Assembly: GCA_000017645.1 (NCBI GenBank)
Contig: CP000781.1
Coordinates: 2,529,501 to 2,593,500 of the forward strand
Direction of reading: 5' to 3'
Length of the DNA: 64,000 nucleotides
Source of the DNA: Xanthobacter autotrophicus Py2
GTDB lineage: Bacteria > Pseudomonadota > Alphaproteobacteria > Rhizobiales > Xanthobacteraceae
In this document: positions 7,530-17,478 of the stretch, one piece after another
How positions within the stretch are numbered: position 1 is the first letter of the stretch
Layout of the letters: each line of letters opens with the position of its first letter
The notes under the pieces: generated by a model
What the model was told of the DNA's origin: nothing
What the model saw: only the letters and a program-made list of their open reading frames with translations
Database searches by the model: none
Translations under genes and position numbers: made by a program

Positions 7530-10470
7530 GACAGTTCAATCGCTTTTTCACGGCGTGTCGCGCACGCGCGCACTCGGGCTCGTCGCCATCGGCCTGGGCG
7601 CCGGTAGCCTTGCGCAGACCGTGCTGGCCGATCCCCTGCCGTCTTCATCGACGACCTATGAGACGTTGAATTACGGGACGACCGGGACGTTCCTCACCGG
7701 CATTCGCGGCGACAATATCGTCGGCAATTACACGATCCCCGGCACCACCGAGACCGGCGGCCTCTACTACAACATGACCAGCCACACCTGGTCGCCGATG
7801 CCGGAGGCCACCGACAACGGCGCAAACTATCCCGGCGCCATCGGCTCGTCGCCCTATGGGCCGAGCTTCGGAACCCCCGGCGGCATCCTGCGCGTGGTGG
7901 GCAGCTACCAGACCGAAGCTTCGGCTCCGTATGACCTCAGCTATCTTTACGATGCCGCCGCAGCGCCGGGGCAGACGCTGACACCGCTCGCCTATCCGGG
8001 CACCGACACCCTCTACACCATTGCCCACAGCAACTTCGGCAACCAGGTGGTCGGCGACTACGACACCCGGCTCGCGACCGGTAACGCCTTCATCTACAAT
8101 ATCGACACAAAAACCTATATTACCAACAATATACCAGGCGCCGTCAGCACTACCGCCTATGGCATCTACGGCGACAAGATCGCCGGCGGCTATGGCGAAG
8201 TCGAGGTCGGCGGCGGGCTCCACGCCGAGCACGGCTACATCTACGACCAGACCACCGGCACCTATGAAACCTACGATCACCCCGGTGCGGTCGCGACTCA
8301 TTTCGAGGGTATCACCGGGGCCGGCCGCTCCGGCGAGTACAACCTCGTCACCAACTGGGTGTCGGCGGACGGCGTGGTGCATCCCGCAGTCATGCACATC
8401 GATGCCCTCGGTGTCGTGACCTGGTACGAGATCGACATTCCCGGGGCCGTCGTGTCGTCCAACTCGGCCTATGGCGACAACGTCGTCGGCATCTATGTCT
8501 CGACCGAGGGCGGCACGACCACCATAAACGGGTTCATCGCCACCATTCCGGGCATGTACAACCCGATCCGCAATATCGGAACGCTGAACTTCGCGGACGA
8601 CAATGCCGCCGCCCTGTCGGGCCTGAAGGGTGACGACATCATCAACAGCGGCACCATCCATGTCACCGGCAACGGCGGCATCGGCATGCGTGGCGAGACC
8701 TATGGCGTGCTGACCAACAAGGGCACCATCACCGCCTCCGGCATCGCCGGGGCAGCGGTGGAGTTGCATGGCACCTACGGCACCTTCCTGAACTACGGCA
8801 TCCTGCAGACCACGGTCGAGGCCGACGCCCTGCGCACGGGCCCGGACAGCCACGGGACCGTGATCGTGAACACGGGCATCATCGATGGCCGGCTGGCCGC
8901 GACGGCCGGGACGGACAAGCGGTTCGAGAACAGCGGCTGGCTCGGCGTGAGCGGCACCGGCCCGACGATCACCCACCTCTTCAGCGGCATCTTCGTGCAG
9001 ACCGCGGCGGGCACCTACGCAGCGCGCGTTACGGATGAGGGCAGCGACTTTCTGGAGGTGACGGGCACCATACGGCTCTCCGGCACGCTGCAGGCAGCCT
9101 TCCTCAACACGAGCTTCGCCCCGACCACGACGCTCATGGTCGCGACCGACGGCATCACCGGCACCTTCGACCAGGTGGTCACCCCCGGCCTGCCGGCGCT
9201 GTTCGACGCGAGCGTGGCCTATGCGCCAACCGCCGTCACCATGACCGTCGCCGCCGATCTCGCCGGCAAAGCAGGGAACACGCGGAACCAGCGCGCGGTC
9301 GGCGGTGCCATCGATCGCGTCATCAACACCACGACCGACGGCCTGCTGACGACCCTTCCCACCGCGCTCAGCCCGCTCTACGGCCTCACCGCGGCGGAAC
9401 TGCCCGGCGCGCTCACCGCCCTCTCCGGCGAGGCCTATGCCAGCGCGCAGACGGTTCTGCTGGGCGACAGCGCGTACAGCCGCGACGCCCTGCTGGGACG
9501 CATGCGCCAGGGCTCCTATGCCGGCCAGGGTGGCCCGACGGCCGCGCTCGGCTTCGGCGGGCCGGCGCTCGCCTATGCCGCCCCGACCACGCCCGGCGTA
9601 CCGTTCCCGACCAAGGCGCAGCCCTCCGCCGAGCCCGCGTTCAACGGCACCATCTGGGCGCAGGCGTTCGGAGGATGGAGCGCCTATGGCGGCGGCCGCG
9701 ACACCGCCGATGTCGATGCCAGCATCGGCGGGCTCATCTCCGGCGCCGATGTCAAGGTCGAGAACTGGATGCTCGGCGCGGCGGTCGGCTACACGCACTC
9801 CAGTGCGCAAATGGATGCGCTGGCGAGCCAGTCTGACGCCGACAGCATGCTGGTGGGGCTCTATGCGGGCGCCAGTTCCGGGCCATGGAAGCTGCGCCTT
9901 GCCGCCAGCTACGCCTTCAACCAGATCGACGCTTCGCGCACCATCGCCTATCCCGGATACTTCCAGCGAGCGGGTGCAGACTATTCCGGCGGTACCGGAC
10001 AGGTGTTCGCGGAGGTCGGCTACGGCTTCGCGGTCCAGCACCTGGCGCTGGAGCCCTTCGCAGGCCTTGCCTACGTCCTTCTGAACACCGACGGCTTCAC
10101 CGAGACGGGCGCCACGGCCGGCCTGACCGGTGCGTCGAGCACCATGGGGGTCGGCTACTCCTCGCTCGGCCTCAGGCTGGCGACCACCGTGGAGCTGTCA
10201 CGCGGCATGGCGCTGGAGCCCAATGCCTCGGTCGCCTGGCAATATGCCTTCGGCGACCTCACCCCCGATGCCCAACTCGCCTTCCTCAGCGTCCCGAGCG
10301 CGAACTTCACCGTCGCTGGCGTGCCGCTGGCGCAGAACACCGCGCTGGTGAAGGCGGGCGCCGACCTGCGCATCGGTCAGCAGGTCCGCCTCGGCATGGC
10401 CTATGTCGGCCAGTTCGCGGACAGCGTGACGGTGAATGCCGTCCAGGCCAACCTGGCGTGGCGGTTCTAG
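7528..10470 (+). CDS. autotransporter with HAF-like N-terminal repeats
   Basis: A 980-residue type Va secreted protein. A signal peptide (LGLVAIGLGAGSLAQTVLA, cleaved before DPLP) is followed by roughly 350 residues of 40-50-residue repeats of the form GI-GDKI-GGY ... HGYIYD-TTGTYETY-HPGA, resembling HAF extracellular repeats that probably build a propeller. Residues about 350-600 look like a beta-helix stalk (NSGTIHVTGNGGIGMRGE and similar NxGxI steps). The last 270 or so residues form the outer-membrane barrel, starting near FNGTIWAQAFGGWSAYGG and ending in NLAWRF with the C-terminal Phe needed by the Bam machine. Adhesion or another surface role is likely. The ribosome site is weak. Confidence 0.85.
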   Translation: MTVQSLFHGVSRTRALGLVAIGLGAGSLAQTVLADPLPSSSTTYETLNYGTTGTFLTGIRGDNIVGNYTIPGTTETGGLYYNMTSHTWSPMPEATDNGANYPGAIGSSPYGPSFGTPGGILRVVGSYQTEASAPYDLSYLYDAAAAPGQTLTPLAYPGTDTLYTIAHSNFGNQVVGDYDTRLATGNAFIYNIDTKTYITNNIPGAVSTTAYGIYGDKIAGGYGEVEVGGGLHAEHGYIYDQTTGTYETYDHPGAVATHFEGITGAGRSGEYNLVTNWVSADGVVHPAVMHIDALGVVTWYEIDIPGAVVSSNSAYGDNVVGIYVSTEGGTTTINGFIATIPGMYNPIRNIGTLNFADDNAAALSGLKGDDIINSGTIHVTGNGGIGMRGETYGVLTNKGTITASGIAGAAVELHGTYGTFLNYGILQTTVEADALRTGPDSHGTVIVNTGIIDGRLAATAGTDKRFENSGWLGVSGTGPTITHLFSGIFVQTAAGTYAARVTDEGSDFLEVTGTIRLSGTLQAAFLNTSFAPTTTLMVATDGITGTFDQVVTPGLPALFDASVAYAPTAVTMTVAADLAGKAGNTRNQRAVGGAIDRVINTTTDGLLTTLPTALSPLYGLTAAELPGALTALSGEAYASAQTVLLGDSAYSRDALLGRMRQGSYAGQGGPTAALGFGGPALAYAAPTTPGVPFPTKAQPSAEPAFNGTIWAQAFGGWSAYGGGRDTADVDASIGGLISGADVKVENWMLGAAVGYTHSSAQMDALASQSDADSMLVGLYAGASSGPWKLRLAASYAFNQIDASRTIAYPGYFQRAGADYSGGTGQVFAEVGYGFAVQHLALEPFAGLAYVLLNTDGFTETGATAGLTGASSTMGVGYSSLGLRLATTVELSRGMALEPNASVAWQYAFGDLTPDAQLAFLSVPSANFTVAGVPLAQNTALVKAGADLRIGQQVRLGMAYVGQFADSVTVNAVQANLAWRF

Positions 10471-10534
10471 CGGGTCGAGCGCGGGATGCGCAGATCCCTG
10501 CCGTGACCGACAGCGCCGGCCTGCGCCGCAGCCC

Positions 10535-10561
10535 CGCCCGTGGGCAGGACAGCCACGGGCG
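10535..10561. terminator. stem-loop between convergent genes
   Basis: CGCCCGTGG and CCACGGGCG form a 9-bp stem with a 9-base loop in the gap between the autotransporter stop and the tonB stop. The tract after it (CCTCGTTTC) is only weakly T-rich. A bidirectional terminator for the two convergent units is plausible. Confidence 0.45.
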
Positions 10562-10603
10562 CCTCGTTTCCCGATCTGCCCCGCCCGCTGCCCGGGGCAG
10601 CCC

Positions 10604-11347
10604 TCAGTTCGGGAAGTAGTCGACAGGCACCCCCACGCGCATGGGGCGTGGGGGTGGGTCGAAGGGGGCGTTCTTTTCCACCGTGCGCAGCGCCGCCACG
10701 TCATAGGCGGGGGTGCCGCTGGAGCGCTCGATCTTCAGGGTGCCGGGGCGCAGCGCGCCGTCGGCCTCCACCGCGAAGGAGACGTAGGCCGTGCCCTTCC
10801 TGCGGATGGAGCGCTGGGCATCCGGCGGATAGACGATGTTGTCCTTCAGCTTCTTGGTCAGGCTGCGCACATAGGCCCGCAGGATCTGGGCCTCGTCGAC
10901 CTCGGGCGCCACGGTCTGCGCCTGCTTCTGCTCCTGCGCGCCCTGCACGTCGGCAAGGCCGGGCGTGCCCGACTGCGCCTCTGCGGGTTTCGCCCTCTCC
11001 TGCGGCGGAGCATCCTGAGCCTGCTGCTCAGGCGATGGGGGAGGAGCCGGCGCGAGGGTGCCGTCGGGGGCCGGGTCCTCCTCCGGCCGGTCGGGAGACG
11101 CCGCCTGGGCGACTTGCGTCTTCTGTTCCTCCTGGGCCTCCTCCTGCTGCTTCTGGTCCGGGGCGCCCCTGGTCTGCTGCAGCACCTGCTGCTCGGACTG
11201 GGTGTCGGAGACGAGGCCCTGAAGCTCCACCACCAGCAACTGGCTGTCCTGCGGCGGCGGCGGATCCAGCACCACGACGAAGGGCAGGATGAGTGCCCCG
11301 TGCAAGGCGAGGGAGGCGGCGAGGCCGTGGCCGAGGGTGAAGCTCAT
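10604..11347 (-). CDS. tonB: TonB-type energy transducer
   Basis: A 247-residue protein with TonB layout: one N-terminal membrane anchor (HGALILPFVVVL), a long Pro/Gln/Glu-rich periplasmic spacer at about residues 70-145, and a C-terminal TonB domain with NIVYPPDAQRSIRRKGTAYV and VEKNAPFDPPP. TonB carries proton-motive force from ExbB/ExbD to outer-membrane partners. It is the last gene of a leftward run and overlaps exbD by 4 bases. No TonB-dependent receptor is encoded nearby; the only outer-membrane partner in the run is the TpsB pore. Confidence 0.88.
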   Translation of the reverse strand: MSFTLGHGLAASLALHGALILPFVVVLDPPPPQDSQLLVVELQGLVSDTQSEQQVLQQTRGAPDQKQQEEAQEEQKTQVAQAASPDRPEEDPAPDGTLAPAPPPSPEQQAQDAPPQERAKPAEAQSGTPGLADVQGAQEQKQAQTVAPEVDEAQILRAYVRSLTKKLKDNIVYPPDAQRSIRRKGTAYVSFAVEADGALRPGTLKIERSSGTPAYDVAALRTVEKNAPFDPPPRPMRVGVPVDYFPN

Positions 11348-11760
11348 GGTAGCGTTCCCTCCGGGGCGGTTCCCGCACCCGCGGCGATGCCTTTGGTCTG
11401 CACTCCGACCTTGGTGAAGGCCAGGGTCTTCAGCACGTCGGCCACGTCCACGAAGCTCTGGAAGGCCACGGCCTTGTCGGCCCGGATCAGGATGGAGGTG
11501 TCCTTCGGCAGCACGCCGAGCCGGGCCTTCAGCTCCTCCACCGACAGCGCGACGCCCTCCAGGTGCAGGGTGCCGTCCGCCGTGATCTCGATCATGGTGT
11601 CCTTCTGTTGCTCCACCTTCATGGGCGCGGCCTGCGCCAGGCTCACCGGGATCCGGCCCACCGCGATGAAGCTCGCCGTGGTCAGCACCATGGTCAGCAG
11701 CACCAGCATGATGTCCACGAACGGGATCACGTTCATGGTCTCGAACGGCTTCTCATCCAT
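11344..11760 (-). CDS. exbD: ExbD, proton-channel subunit of the TonB motor
   Basis: A 138-residue protein with one N-terminal transmembrane helix ([20 protein letters not shown]) that includes the essential membrane Asp in FVDIMLVLL, then a periplasmic domain ([31 protein letters not shown]). It resembles the short group 2 ExbD proteins. It overlaps exbB by 8 bases and tonB by 4, so the three should be translated together. Confidence 0.9.
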   Translation of the reverse strand: MDEKPFETMNVIPFVDIMLVLLTMVLTTASFIAVGRIPVSLAQAAPMKVEQQKDTMIEITADGTLHLEGVALSVEELKARLGVLPKDTSILIRADKAVAFQSFVDVADVLKTLAFTKVGVQTKGIAAGAGTAPEGTLP

Positions 11761-12226
11761 GGGACGCCGCTCCGACTGCCGCCGGGGCGGGACCCGCCTC
11801 GCGGGCGATCTCCCACCTGAGCATCAGCACCTTGGCGCGGCGTAGCAGCGCGTTGTAGGCCACCACCGCCACCAGCGCGACCACGAGGCCCGCCGCCGTC
11901 GCCTTCAGCGCCAAAGCCAGGCCCACCATGATCTTGCCGGGGTCCGCCCCGGCGGAGAGGTCCATGCTGGAGAAGGTGAGCATGATGCCCAGCACCGTGC
12001 CCAGCAGCCCGATATAGGGCGCGTTGGAGGCCACCGACGCCACCACCACCAGGCGCTTCGACAGCTCCAGCTCCAGCACCTTGGACGAGGTGTAGGCCTC
12101 CGGTCGTACCCGCGCGAAGAAGACGATGCGCTCCAGCACCACCGCCACCACCAGGATGCTCAGCACCAGCAGCAGGCCGATGACGCCGTAGTCGATGGCT
12201 TCCTTCAGCCAGCTCATGCTTGCCAT
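11753..12226 (-). CDS. exbB: ExbB, short group 2 type, TonB motor
   Basis: A 157-residue MotA/TolQ/ExbB-family protein, much shorter than the roughly 240 residues of enterobacterial ExbB. The pattern matches the minimal group 2 ExbB best known from Helicobacter and Campylobacter: [20 protein letters not shown] in TM1, [15 protein letters not shown] in TM2, and [20 protein letters not shown] in TM3. It forms the pentameric stator around ExbD. Its ATG lies 10 bases after the tpsB stop, so it is probably on the same message as the secretion genes. Confidence 0.9.
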   Translation of the reverse strand: MASMSWLKEAIDYGVIGLLLVLSILVVAVVLERIVFFARVRPEAYTSSKVLELELSKRLVVVASVASNAPYIGLLGTVLGIMLTFSSMDLSAGADPGKIMVGLALALKATAAGLVVALVAVVAYNALLRRAKVLMLRWEIAREAGPAPAAVGAASHG

Positions 12227-12236
12227 GGTGCTGTCC

Positions 12237-14024
12237 TCAGAAGGTGATGCCGGCCTGGACCAGGCCTACGGTGTTGCCACGGCTGTAGCCGGCCTGGGCC
12301 TCGTTGCCGCCCACGCTCCAGGCGAGATACGCCTTCAGGAGCAGGTTGCGGCCGGGCATGTATTCGTAGTTGCCGTAATAGCCGAGGCCGATGTCGCCGA
12401 GCTGCACATAGTCAGGCTGGGTGATGGTGTAAGCGCCGTCCTCCAGCGCCACCCCGCCCACGTCGGCAAAGGCGCTCACCGCGTGGTGCCAGCCATAGAT
12501 GTCCGGCAGGGCGTATTTCAGTTCCGGCGTCACCAGCCAGCCGCTGTCCCCTGACAGCCCTTCGTAATAGCTGCGCACCCCGAAGATGCCGGTGAGGGAG
12601 AATTGCTCGGAGGAATCGAGATTCCCCGAGAACGACTTCTGGCCGCGCACGTTCACCGACAGCGACAGCTTCTCCATCAGCGCCACCGTCATCACGAAGG
12701 ATGCGGTGATCTTGGAGAAGTCGCCCTGGGTATCGGCGCCGATGAGGTTGGCGAGCGCCTGGTCGGCGTCGGGGAAATCCACGTTGCCGAAGGTGATGGC
12801 CACCGCCGTGGAGGTCACCACCGGCATGTTCAGCCAGGGCAGCACGCCGGAGGTGTCGCCGTTGAGGCCCACAATGCCCTCGTTGATGTAGCGGTGGGCG
12901 TAGGACACGCCCAGGGTCTCGTCATTGAGGTTCTTGTAGGTGTAGGCCGCGCTGCCCCAGACCGAGACCGCCCGCGAGCGCAGGAAGGGGTAAAGCAGGG
13001 TGGCGGAGACGCCGTCGGCAACGCCGGTGGCGTTGAGGTCGGCATAGGTGTCGCCCAGCGCATAGGTGGTGCGGAAGGCCGCCACCTCCGCCCTCAGGCC
13101 GTCGTACCCAAGCGGCAGGGAATAGGCCACGCGGCCGTTGAGCATGTCGGTGGAGTTGGAGACGAGGCCGAAGGCGGAGAGCCGGTCGCCAATGCCCAGC
13201 GGGGAGTTGATGTTGAAGCCGCCGGAGGCGCGCCAGATGCCGGTGTAGGGCGTGCCGAAATTGTCGCCCATGAGGAAGCCGTCGACGAGGCGCTGCTCGG
13301 GCACGTCGAACACGAAGTCGGAAGTGCCCTGGGTCGCGCCTGCCCCGATCACCGCCCGCGGCATGCCGGCGCCGGCAAGGTCGGAGATCAGCAGCATGGC
13401 CCGTTCCAGCCGGGCCTGCTCGATGAGTTCGCCCGGCAGCACCTTCTGGGTGTCGAGGGTGCCCCTCACCATGAAGTCTTTCACCCGGCTCTCGTTCTTG
13501 ACGTTCACCTGGCCGTAGCGGCCGGGCACCAGCTTGAAGGTGAGCGTGCCCTTCCGCGCGTCCTGCTGGGGCACATAGACCTTGGCCACCAAATATCCGG
13601 CCTCGCGATAGAGCGCGGTGACCTTGTCGGCGGCGGCGTAGATCTCGGCGAGGGAAAGCTTTCTGCCTTCATAGGGCGCCAGAACAGCGCGCAGCTTTTC
13701 CTCGCTGACGGCCAGCCCCTCGGTGCCGGTGACGGCGATGTGGCGCACGTGGAGGGTGGACTTGTCCGGCAGCACCAGCTGCGGCTCGGCGAGCTTCGGC
13801 AGCACCAAAGGCGCGGCCTGCTGCGGCTGGGGCGCGGCCTGCTGGGACTGCTGCGCGTCACGCACCGCATCGCCGATGTTGAAGGGCAGGCCCTGGGCGA
13901 GGGCCGATGCCGGGACGAGCATCCCGACCGCCGCCGCGAGGGCGAGGCCTGAAGCGCTCGCGGTGCCTGGAACACGCGTGTGTCCTGGCCGGGACGAGCC
14001 GGCGGAAATCCTGGAACGGGTCAT
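12237..14024 (-). CDS. TpsB outer-membrane translocator (ShlB/FhaC/HecB family)
   Basis: A 595-residue Omp85-superfamily pore of two-partner secretion. The ATG at 14024 gives a signal peptide ([18 protein letters not shown]); a TTG at 14045 would add seven residues. After a Gln/Pro-rich linker come two POTRA domains ([15 protein letters not shown] ... [32 protein letters not shown]), then a 16-strand-type barrel that ends in [11 protein letters not shown]. The neighbour tpsA upstream is its evident substrate. Gap to tpsA is 140 bases and to exbB 10 bases. Linkage of a TpsB to an ExbBD-TonB set is unusual. Confidence 0.9.
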   Translation of the reverse strand: MTRSRISAGSSRPGHTRVPGTASASGLALAAAVGMLVPASALAQGLPFNIGDAVRDAQQSQQAAPQPQQAAPLVLPKLAEPQLVLPDKSTLHVRHIAVTGTEGLAVSEEKLRAVLAPYEGRKLSLAEIYAAADKVTALYREAGYLVAKVYVPQQDARKGTLTFKLVPGRYGQVNVKNESRVKDFMVRGTLDTQKVLPGELIEQARLERAMLLISDLAGAGMPRAVIGAGATQGTSDFVFDVPEQRLVDGFLMGDNFGTPYTGIWRASGGFNINSPLGIGDRLSAFGLVSNSTDMLNGRVAYSLPLGYDGLRAEVAAFRTTYALGDTYADLNATGVADGVSATLLYPFLRSRAVSVWGSAAYTYKNLNDETLGVSYAHRYINEGIVGLNGDTSGVLPWLNMPVVTSTAVAITFGNVDFPDADQALANLIGADTQGDFSKITASFVMTVALMEKLSLSVNVRGQKSFSGNLDSSEQFSLTGIFGVRSYYEGLSGDSGWLVTPELKYALPDIYGWHHAVSAFADVGGVALEDGAYTITQPDYVQLGDIGLGYYGNYEYMPGRNLLLKAYLAWSVGGNEAQAGYSRGNTVGLVQAGITF

Positions 14025-14164
14025 GGCGAGGCTCTCGGAAAGCAAGGTGCGGATGAACGAACGGGATCAAGAGGGCGGGTGAAACGCGGGGCCCGGAAAG
14101 TGGGCCATCGGCGGCGGGCGCCGGCCGGATGGGGCAAGTCCGCCCGGCCCGACGCGTGGCGGCC

Positions 14165-17100
14165 TTACTGCGCCGGTGCGGCCGCCGGAGCGGGAGCGGC
14201 CGGCTGTGCCGGCGCGGAAGACGCAGGCGCTGAGTCCTTCTCCAGGTCGAAATGTTGGCCGTCCACGTCGATGGAGCGGATGGACCCGCCAACCCCGCCC
14301 TTCGGTGCCGAAGCCGGCTGCACCTGCTGTGCGGCGCGCTTCCTGCGGCGCTCTTCCTGGTCCTGCAGCTGCCGCCAGGAGGTGGTGGGCGCCGGCGCTG
14401 CGCTGCTGTCGATCTGGGAGGCCACCGAAGGCCCGGCAAGCGCTGCCGTCGCCGAACTCCCCGCCGCCACGTCTGAGGTCGATGGCGGGTTGTCCGCCGT
14501 CTCCTGCACGCCGGTGGTGGCGCTGACCGTGGCTGCGCGCACGGCCGATTGCACAGCATCCGTTGCATAGGCAGGGATCGTGGGCGACGTCACGCCCGAC
14601 ACCGAGGAGCCGATCCCTTGGCCGTTGCCCACGCCTCCGGTCTGGCCGGTGGATGTGGTGTTCCAGGTGCTGTTGGAAACCTTGCCCGCGCCGATGTTGT
14701 TGCCGACCAGCCCTCCGGTATTCTGCGTCCCGGAGACTGCGCCGGTGGCAGACGAATTGGTGATGCCACCGAGATTGTTGCCGGCGATACCCCCGACATT
14801 GCTCGTTCCGGAGACCGTTCCTGTCGAGGTGGCGTTGTCGATGGTGCCGGTGCTGGTGCCGGCCACACCGCCCACCGTCAGGATGCCTGTCACGCTGCCG
14901 GCAAACAGAACGTTGCTGATGGTTCCGCCGAGATTGAGGCCGGCGATACCGCCTACGGCGGCGGTACCCGTCACGCTCCCGGTCACCTGGGAATCGGTGA
15001 TGGTTCCCCCATTGAAGCCCGCGATGCCGCCGGTGCCGAAGGCCCCGGTCACTGTTCCGGAGAAGGACGCATCGCTGATCGTCGTTCCCACGACCCTTCC
15101 AACGATGCCGCCGGTATAGCTTCCAGTATTGGTCACGGTTCCGGATGCAGAAACGTTGGTGAGCGTTCCATAATTGCTCATACCGATAAGTCCGCCGACG
15201 TCCTGGCCCGCGCCTGTAACGTTTCCACTGGCATAGGCGGTGTTCAACTTGACGCCGTTGCTGTAGCCGATGAGGCCGCCTACGGTCTGGACGCCGGTCA
15301 CATTTCCGGTCGCATAGACGTTGGTGTAGGTGCCGCCGGCAGTTCCAGCCAGTCCGCCGACATAATTGTTCCCGGTTACGTCGCCGGTGGCATAAGCATC
15401 GCTTACAGTTCCGCCACCGCCGCCGACCAGCCCGCCAACGGTCATGTAGCCCGAGACATCACCGGTAGCGTAGGACCCGGTAATGATGCCGTAGCTGTAG
15501 CCAACCAGCCCACCGACGTAATTGCCGGAGCTCGTGACCGTCACGGCCGCGTGGGAGCCGGTGATCGTGCCGTAGTTTTCGCCGATCAGACCGCCGGTGC
15601 CGGCCCAGCCGCTGGACAGGCTCGTCACGGCGCCGGTTGCGTAGCTGTTGCTGACGATGCCGTTGTTTTCGCCCGCAAGGGCGCCGACGGTGGAATTTCC
15701 AGTGATGTCCGCGTCCAGCAGGCCGAGGTCGCGGACTTTGCTGCCAGTGCCGATGGAGCCGATCAGGCCCACAGAACTGCCGCCAGAGGAGATGGTGAGC
15801 CCGCTGACGGTGTGCCCCAGGCCTGCCAGCGTCCCGCTGAGCTTGGCGATCACCGGGCCGTCGTAGGCGGCGGCGCTGGCGTCGATATCGTTGGCGATGG
15901 CGTAAAAGCCCGATGCGGTTCCGGTGGCATCGTCGAGGGCCGCCAACTGCGCCATGGTGTGGATGAGCGTATAGGCTTGGCCGTTCATGACGAGGCTGGC
16001 GTCGGCACCGCTCAAGGTCACCGCAGCGCCGTTGGCGATGTAATAATCGCCGCCATAGTTCAGATTGAGCCCGGCACTGGTCCCCGTGGCGGTGATCGGT
16101 GCATTGATGTTGATGTCGTTGGTGGCGGTGAGGGTCAACGTGGTGTTGGCCGACCATGAGACCGCAGCATTGACAGTGATATCGCCGTCGGTGCCGCTGC
16201 CGTCGGTGGACTGTATCTCAACACTGGTGGTGGCAAGCAGGGAGCTTAACTTACTGGCGCTGATGTCGCCGCCATCATCATGCGCCCGGCGGACCCATGG
16301 CCGCGTCCAATAGGCGTAACGGCCAATGGTGAAGCCGTCGGGATCGATGAGCCAGCTGCCGGTGTTGCCGCTGCTGGCGAGCGTGGTGATGGTGGCGGCA
16401 TCACTGATCTTCACCGTGTTGCCGGAAGTCTCGATGGAGCCGCCGTCGCCGCCGTTGGGGGCGGAGGCATCCAGCGTGCCGGAGACCTTCGTGGTGCCGC
16501 CGTCCGCCTTCAGGGTGATGGAGCCCTTCTTGTAGGTCTTCGCCGATGAACCGCCCGTCAGCGCGGCCATGGTGCGGGCCTGAATGATCCCGCTGTTGTT
16601 CACCTGCGCGGAGAGAACCGCGTCCGCCGCCTTGGCGGTCATGATCACCTTGCCGCCGTCGGCCTTGATGAGCTGCTTGTTCTCCACAAGGGCGTTCAGC
16701 ACTCCCTCGTCGAGGGTCACGTCAACAAGGGAATTGCCCTCGAAATTGAGGGTCATCTTCGAGGCGGCATTCAGCGAGACGGTGCCCAGCGTGGCGGTGA
16801 TGACGCCTTCATTCGACACACTCTTGCCCATGAGCGAGACGTAGCCGCCGCTCGCCGCGCTGATGTTGCCCCGGTTCACCACCGACGCGGTGGAGGAGCC
16901 GGAGAACACGTAGTTGCCGGCGAGGAAGTCGGCGTTGCTGATGTCCAGCGTCGAGGCGACGAGGCCGCCCACGTTCACCTGGCTGGTGCCGGTGAAGAGG
17001 ATGCCGTTGGAATTGACCAGGAACACCTGTCCGTTGGCGTTGATGGCGCCGGCGATGACCGAGCTTTCGTTGCCGATCACGCGGTTCAGCGTGACTGAGG

Positions 17101-17446
17101 CGGCCGACGGCTGGTTGAAGTTCACGGTCTCCGCGGCGGCGACCGAGAAGTTCGTCCAGTTGATGATGGCCTTGTTGGTGGATTGATTGATGTTGGTGGT
17201 GGTGCCCGAAGTCGAAATGGTCGCCGTCCCCGAGACCACTGTCCCGCCCTGGGGCGCGGCAAACGCCGGGTTTGCCAGAAGCGTCGCCAGCGCGGTGGAG
17301 GCGCAAAGGAGGCGCGTCAGCCGTGCCCGCCGGCCCAGCACGGCAGGGCTCGAAAACGGGACCCCGGCCATTTGCGGTGCCGGAGGAACGACAGCGGCGC
17401 GCGCACGCATCCGCATCCCGCGCGGGCGGGAACAGACAATGGACAT
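14165..17446 (-). CDS. TpsA, filamentous haemagglutinin-like exoprotein with GLUG repeats
   Basis: A 1093-residue secreted protein. The ATG at 17446 has GAGGA seven bases upstream and yields a long Arg-rich signal peptide ending NPAFA before APQGG, the extended type seen in TpsA proteins. The TPS secretion domain spans residues 64 to about 330, with the NSNGILFTGTSQVNVGGLVA segment that corresponds to the conserved NPNGI motif of FhaB. A beta-helix follows, then 13 GLUG repeats (about residues 580-930) and a charged C-terminus with IRSIDVDGQHFDLEKDSA. Likely an adhesin or a binding exoprotein exported by the TpsB encoded downstream. Confidence 0.88.
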   Translation of the reverse strand: MSIVCSRPRGMRMRARAAVVPPAPQMAGVPFSSPAVLGRRARLTRLLCASTALATLLANPAFAAPQGGTVVSGTATISTSGTTTNINQSTNKAIINWTNFSVAAAETVNFNQPSAASVTLNRVIGNESSVIAGAINANGQVFLVNSNGILFTGTSQVNVGGLVASTLDISNADFLAGNYVFSGSSTASVVNRGNISAASGGYVSLMGKSVSNEGVITATLGTVSLNAASKMTLNFEGNSLVDVTLDEGVLNALVENKQLIKADGGKVIMTAKAADAVLSAQVNNSGIIQARTMAALTGGSSAKTYKKGSITLKADGGTTKVSGTLDASAPNGGDGGSIETSGNTVKISDAATITTLASSGNTGSWLIDPDGFTIGRYAYWTRPWVRRAHDDGGDISASKLSSLLATTSVEIQSTDGSGTDGDITVNAAVSWSANTTLTLTATNDININAPITATGTSAGLNLNYGGDYYIANGAAVTLSGADASLVMNGQAYTLIHTMAQLAALDDATGTASGFYAIANDIDASAAAYDGPVIAKLSGTLAGLGHTVSGLTISSGGSSVGLIGSIGTGSKVRDLGLLDADITGNSTVGALAGENNGIVSNSYATGAVTSLSSGWAGTGGLIGENYGTITGSHAAVTVTSSGNYVGGLVGYSYGIITGSYATGDVSGYMTVGGLVGGGGGTVSDAYATGDVTGNNYVGGLAGTAGGTYTNVYATGNVTGVQTVGGLIGYSNGVKLNTAYASGNVTGAGQDVGGLIGMSNYGTLTNVSASGTVTNTGSYTGGIVGRVVGTTISDASFSGTVTGAFGTGGIAGFNGGTITDSQVTGSVTGTAAVGGIAGLNLGGTISNVLFAGSVTGILTVGGVAGTSTGTIDNATSTGTVSGTSNVGGIAGNNLGGITNSSATGAVSGTQNTGGLVGNNIGAGKVSNSTWNTTSTGQTGGVGNGQGIGSSVSGVTSPTIPAYATDAVQSAVRAATVSATTGVQETADNPPSTSDVAAGSSATAALAGPSVASQIDSSAAPAPTTSWRQLQDQEERRRKRAAQQVQPASAPKGGVGGSIRSIDVDGQHFDLEKDSAPASSAPAQPAAPAPAAAPAQ
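14665..15700 (-). repeat. 13 tandem GLUG-motif repeats inside tpsA
   Basis: Units of about 26-30 codons follow the pattern VGGLVGxxxGxIxxSYATGxVTG, for example YVGGLVGYSYGIITGSYATG. They differ too much at the DNA level for recent slippage. They should extend the beta-helix of the exoprotein. Boundaries are approximate. Confidence 0.8.
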
Positions 17447-17478
17447 ACGACAATCCTCAAGGCGATAATCAGCTAAGC

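Noticed and set aside
14665..15700. Possible CRISPR array in the repeat-rich part of tpsA
   Set aside because: The units are diverged, continuous and in frame with a beta-helix motif; there are no identical repeats with unique spacers and no cas genes.
14549..16159. Rightward open frames over the tpsA repeats
   Set aside because: Their regularity mirrors the GLUG repeats on the other strand. Signal peptide, TPS domain and TpsB partner all support the leftward gene.
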